The notes beneath the pieces were generated by a model. That model saw only the letters and a list, made by a program, of their open reading frames with translations, was not told where the DNA came from and ran no database searches. The position numbers were made by a program, and so were the translations under genes. A stretch of 5,386 bases of DNA from positions 1-5,386 of the forward strand of contig JAULUH010000185.1 in assembly GCA_032111745.1 (NCBI GenBank), read 5' to 3'. The DNA is from JAULUH01 sp032111745 (GTDB lineage Bacteria; Chloroflexota; Anaerolineae; JAAEKA01). Of this stretch, positions 5,213 through 5,386 are shown one piece after another (the stretch's first letter is position 1; each line of letters starts with the position of its first letter).

Positions 5213-5386
5213 ATGCCTTTGCAGATCGGGATCGTCGGCCTGCCCAACGTCGGCAAATCGACCATCTTCAACGCCTTGACCGGGGCTCAGGCCGCGGTGG
5301 CGGGCTATCCGTTCACCACCATCGATCCCAACGTGGGGGTGGTGGCGGTGCCCGATCGGCGGCTGGACGAGCTGGCCACGCTGATC
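5213..5386 (+). CDS. ychF: YchF/Obg-family GTPase-fold ATPase, N-terminal part (3' end outside window)
   Basis: The first 58 codons of YchF (OLA1 family) run off the right edge. The P-loop is GLPNVGKS (residues 9-16) in IGIVGLPNVGKSTIFNALTG. The YchF-specific switch follows as YPFTTIDPNVGVVAVPD (residues 32-48), then RRLDELATLI. The usual residue before YPF is Asn (NYPF); here it is Gly31. YchF is a TRAFAC-class protein that prefers ATP to GTP, binds ribosomes and is linked to oxidative-stress response in other bacteria. ATG 5213 is preceded by AAGGA (5202-5206) at 6 bases. The specificity motif (NxxE in place of NKxD) and the coiled-coil and TGS domains are outside the window. No obvious promoter is seen in the 5120-5200 leader. 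Confidence 0.95.
   Translation, partial: MPLQIGIVGLPNVGKSTIFNALTGAQAAVAGYPFTTIDPNVGVVAVPDRRLDELATLI

Overview
This is a GC-rich bacterial segment. The codon use, the Shine-Dalgarno-led genes, a split sulfatase/DUF1254/HAD/SulP neighbourhood and the GGACACGGACG-type intergenic repeat fit a Chloroflexota-like (Anaerolineae/Caldilineae type) chromosome or metagenome contig. That taxonomic guess is inference; no marker here is decisive.

Layout, left to right. Positions 2-322 hold the C-terminal end of an arylsulfatase. Positions 374-781 hold two decayed pieces of DUF1254/DUF1214 proteins in the 'wrong' order: a C-terminal DUF1214 tail first, then an N-terminal DUF1254 piece broken by a one-base frameshift. 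Positions 799-1731 encode an intact HAD-superfamily phosphatase-like hydrolase, and 1814-3562 an intact SulP anion permease with a C-terminal STAS domain. The SulP stop overlaps the GTG start of a small membrane ORF (3559-3864). That ORF looks like a fusion of the beginnings of two different membrane-protein genes. Positions 3943-4380 encode a DUF1622 three-helix membrane protein. Everything so far reads rightward and could be one transcription unit.

Positions 4381-4845 contain no convincing gene, only a possible transposase scrap. After it come a promoter-like site (4846-4876), a structured stretch, and a perfect 14-bp hairpin (4964-5000). That hairpin immediately follows tRNA-Pro(CGG), which lies on the minus strand (5003-5079), encodes its own CCA and has a near-consensus sigma-70 promoter (5091-5119). 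A 10-bp tandem repeat (5154-5183) precedes the start of ychF (5213 to the right edge).

Functionally, the arylsulfatase (sulfate release) and the SulP permease (sulfate or similar anion transport) suggest an organosulfate/anion handling neighbourhood, with the HAD enzyme and DUF1622 protein as partners of unknown role. The right-hand end, with tRNA-Pro and ychF, is ordinary housekeeping sequence. The strongest unusual signal is repeated gene truncation (DUF1254, DUF1214, two membrane genes, possible IS scrap) between intact genes. I see no evidence of a defence system, CRISPR array, phage module or other clearly new system.
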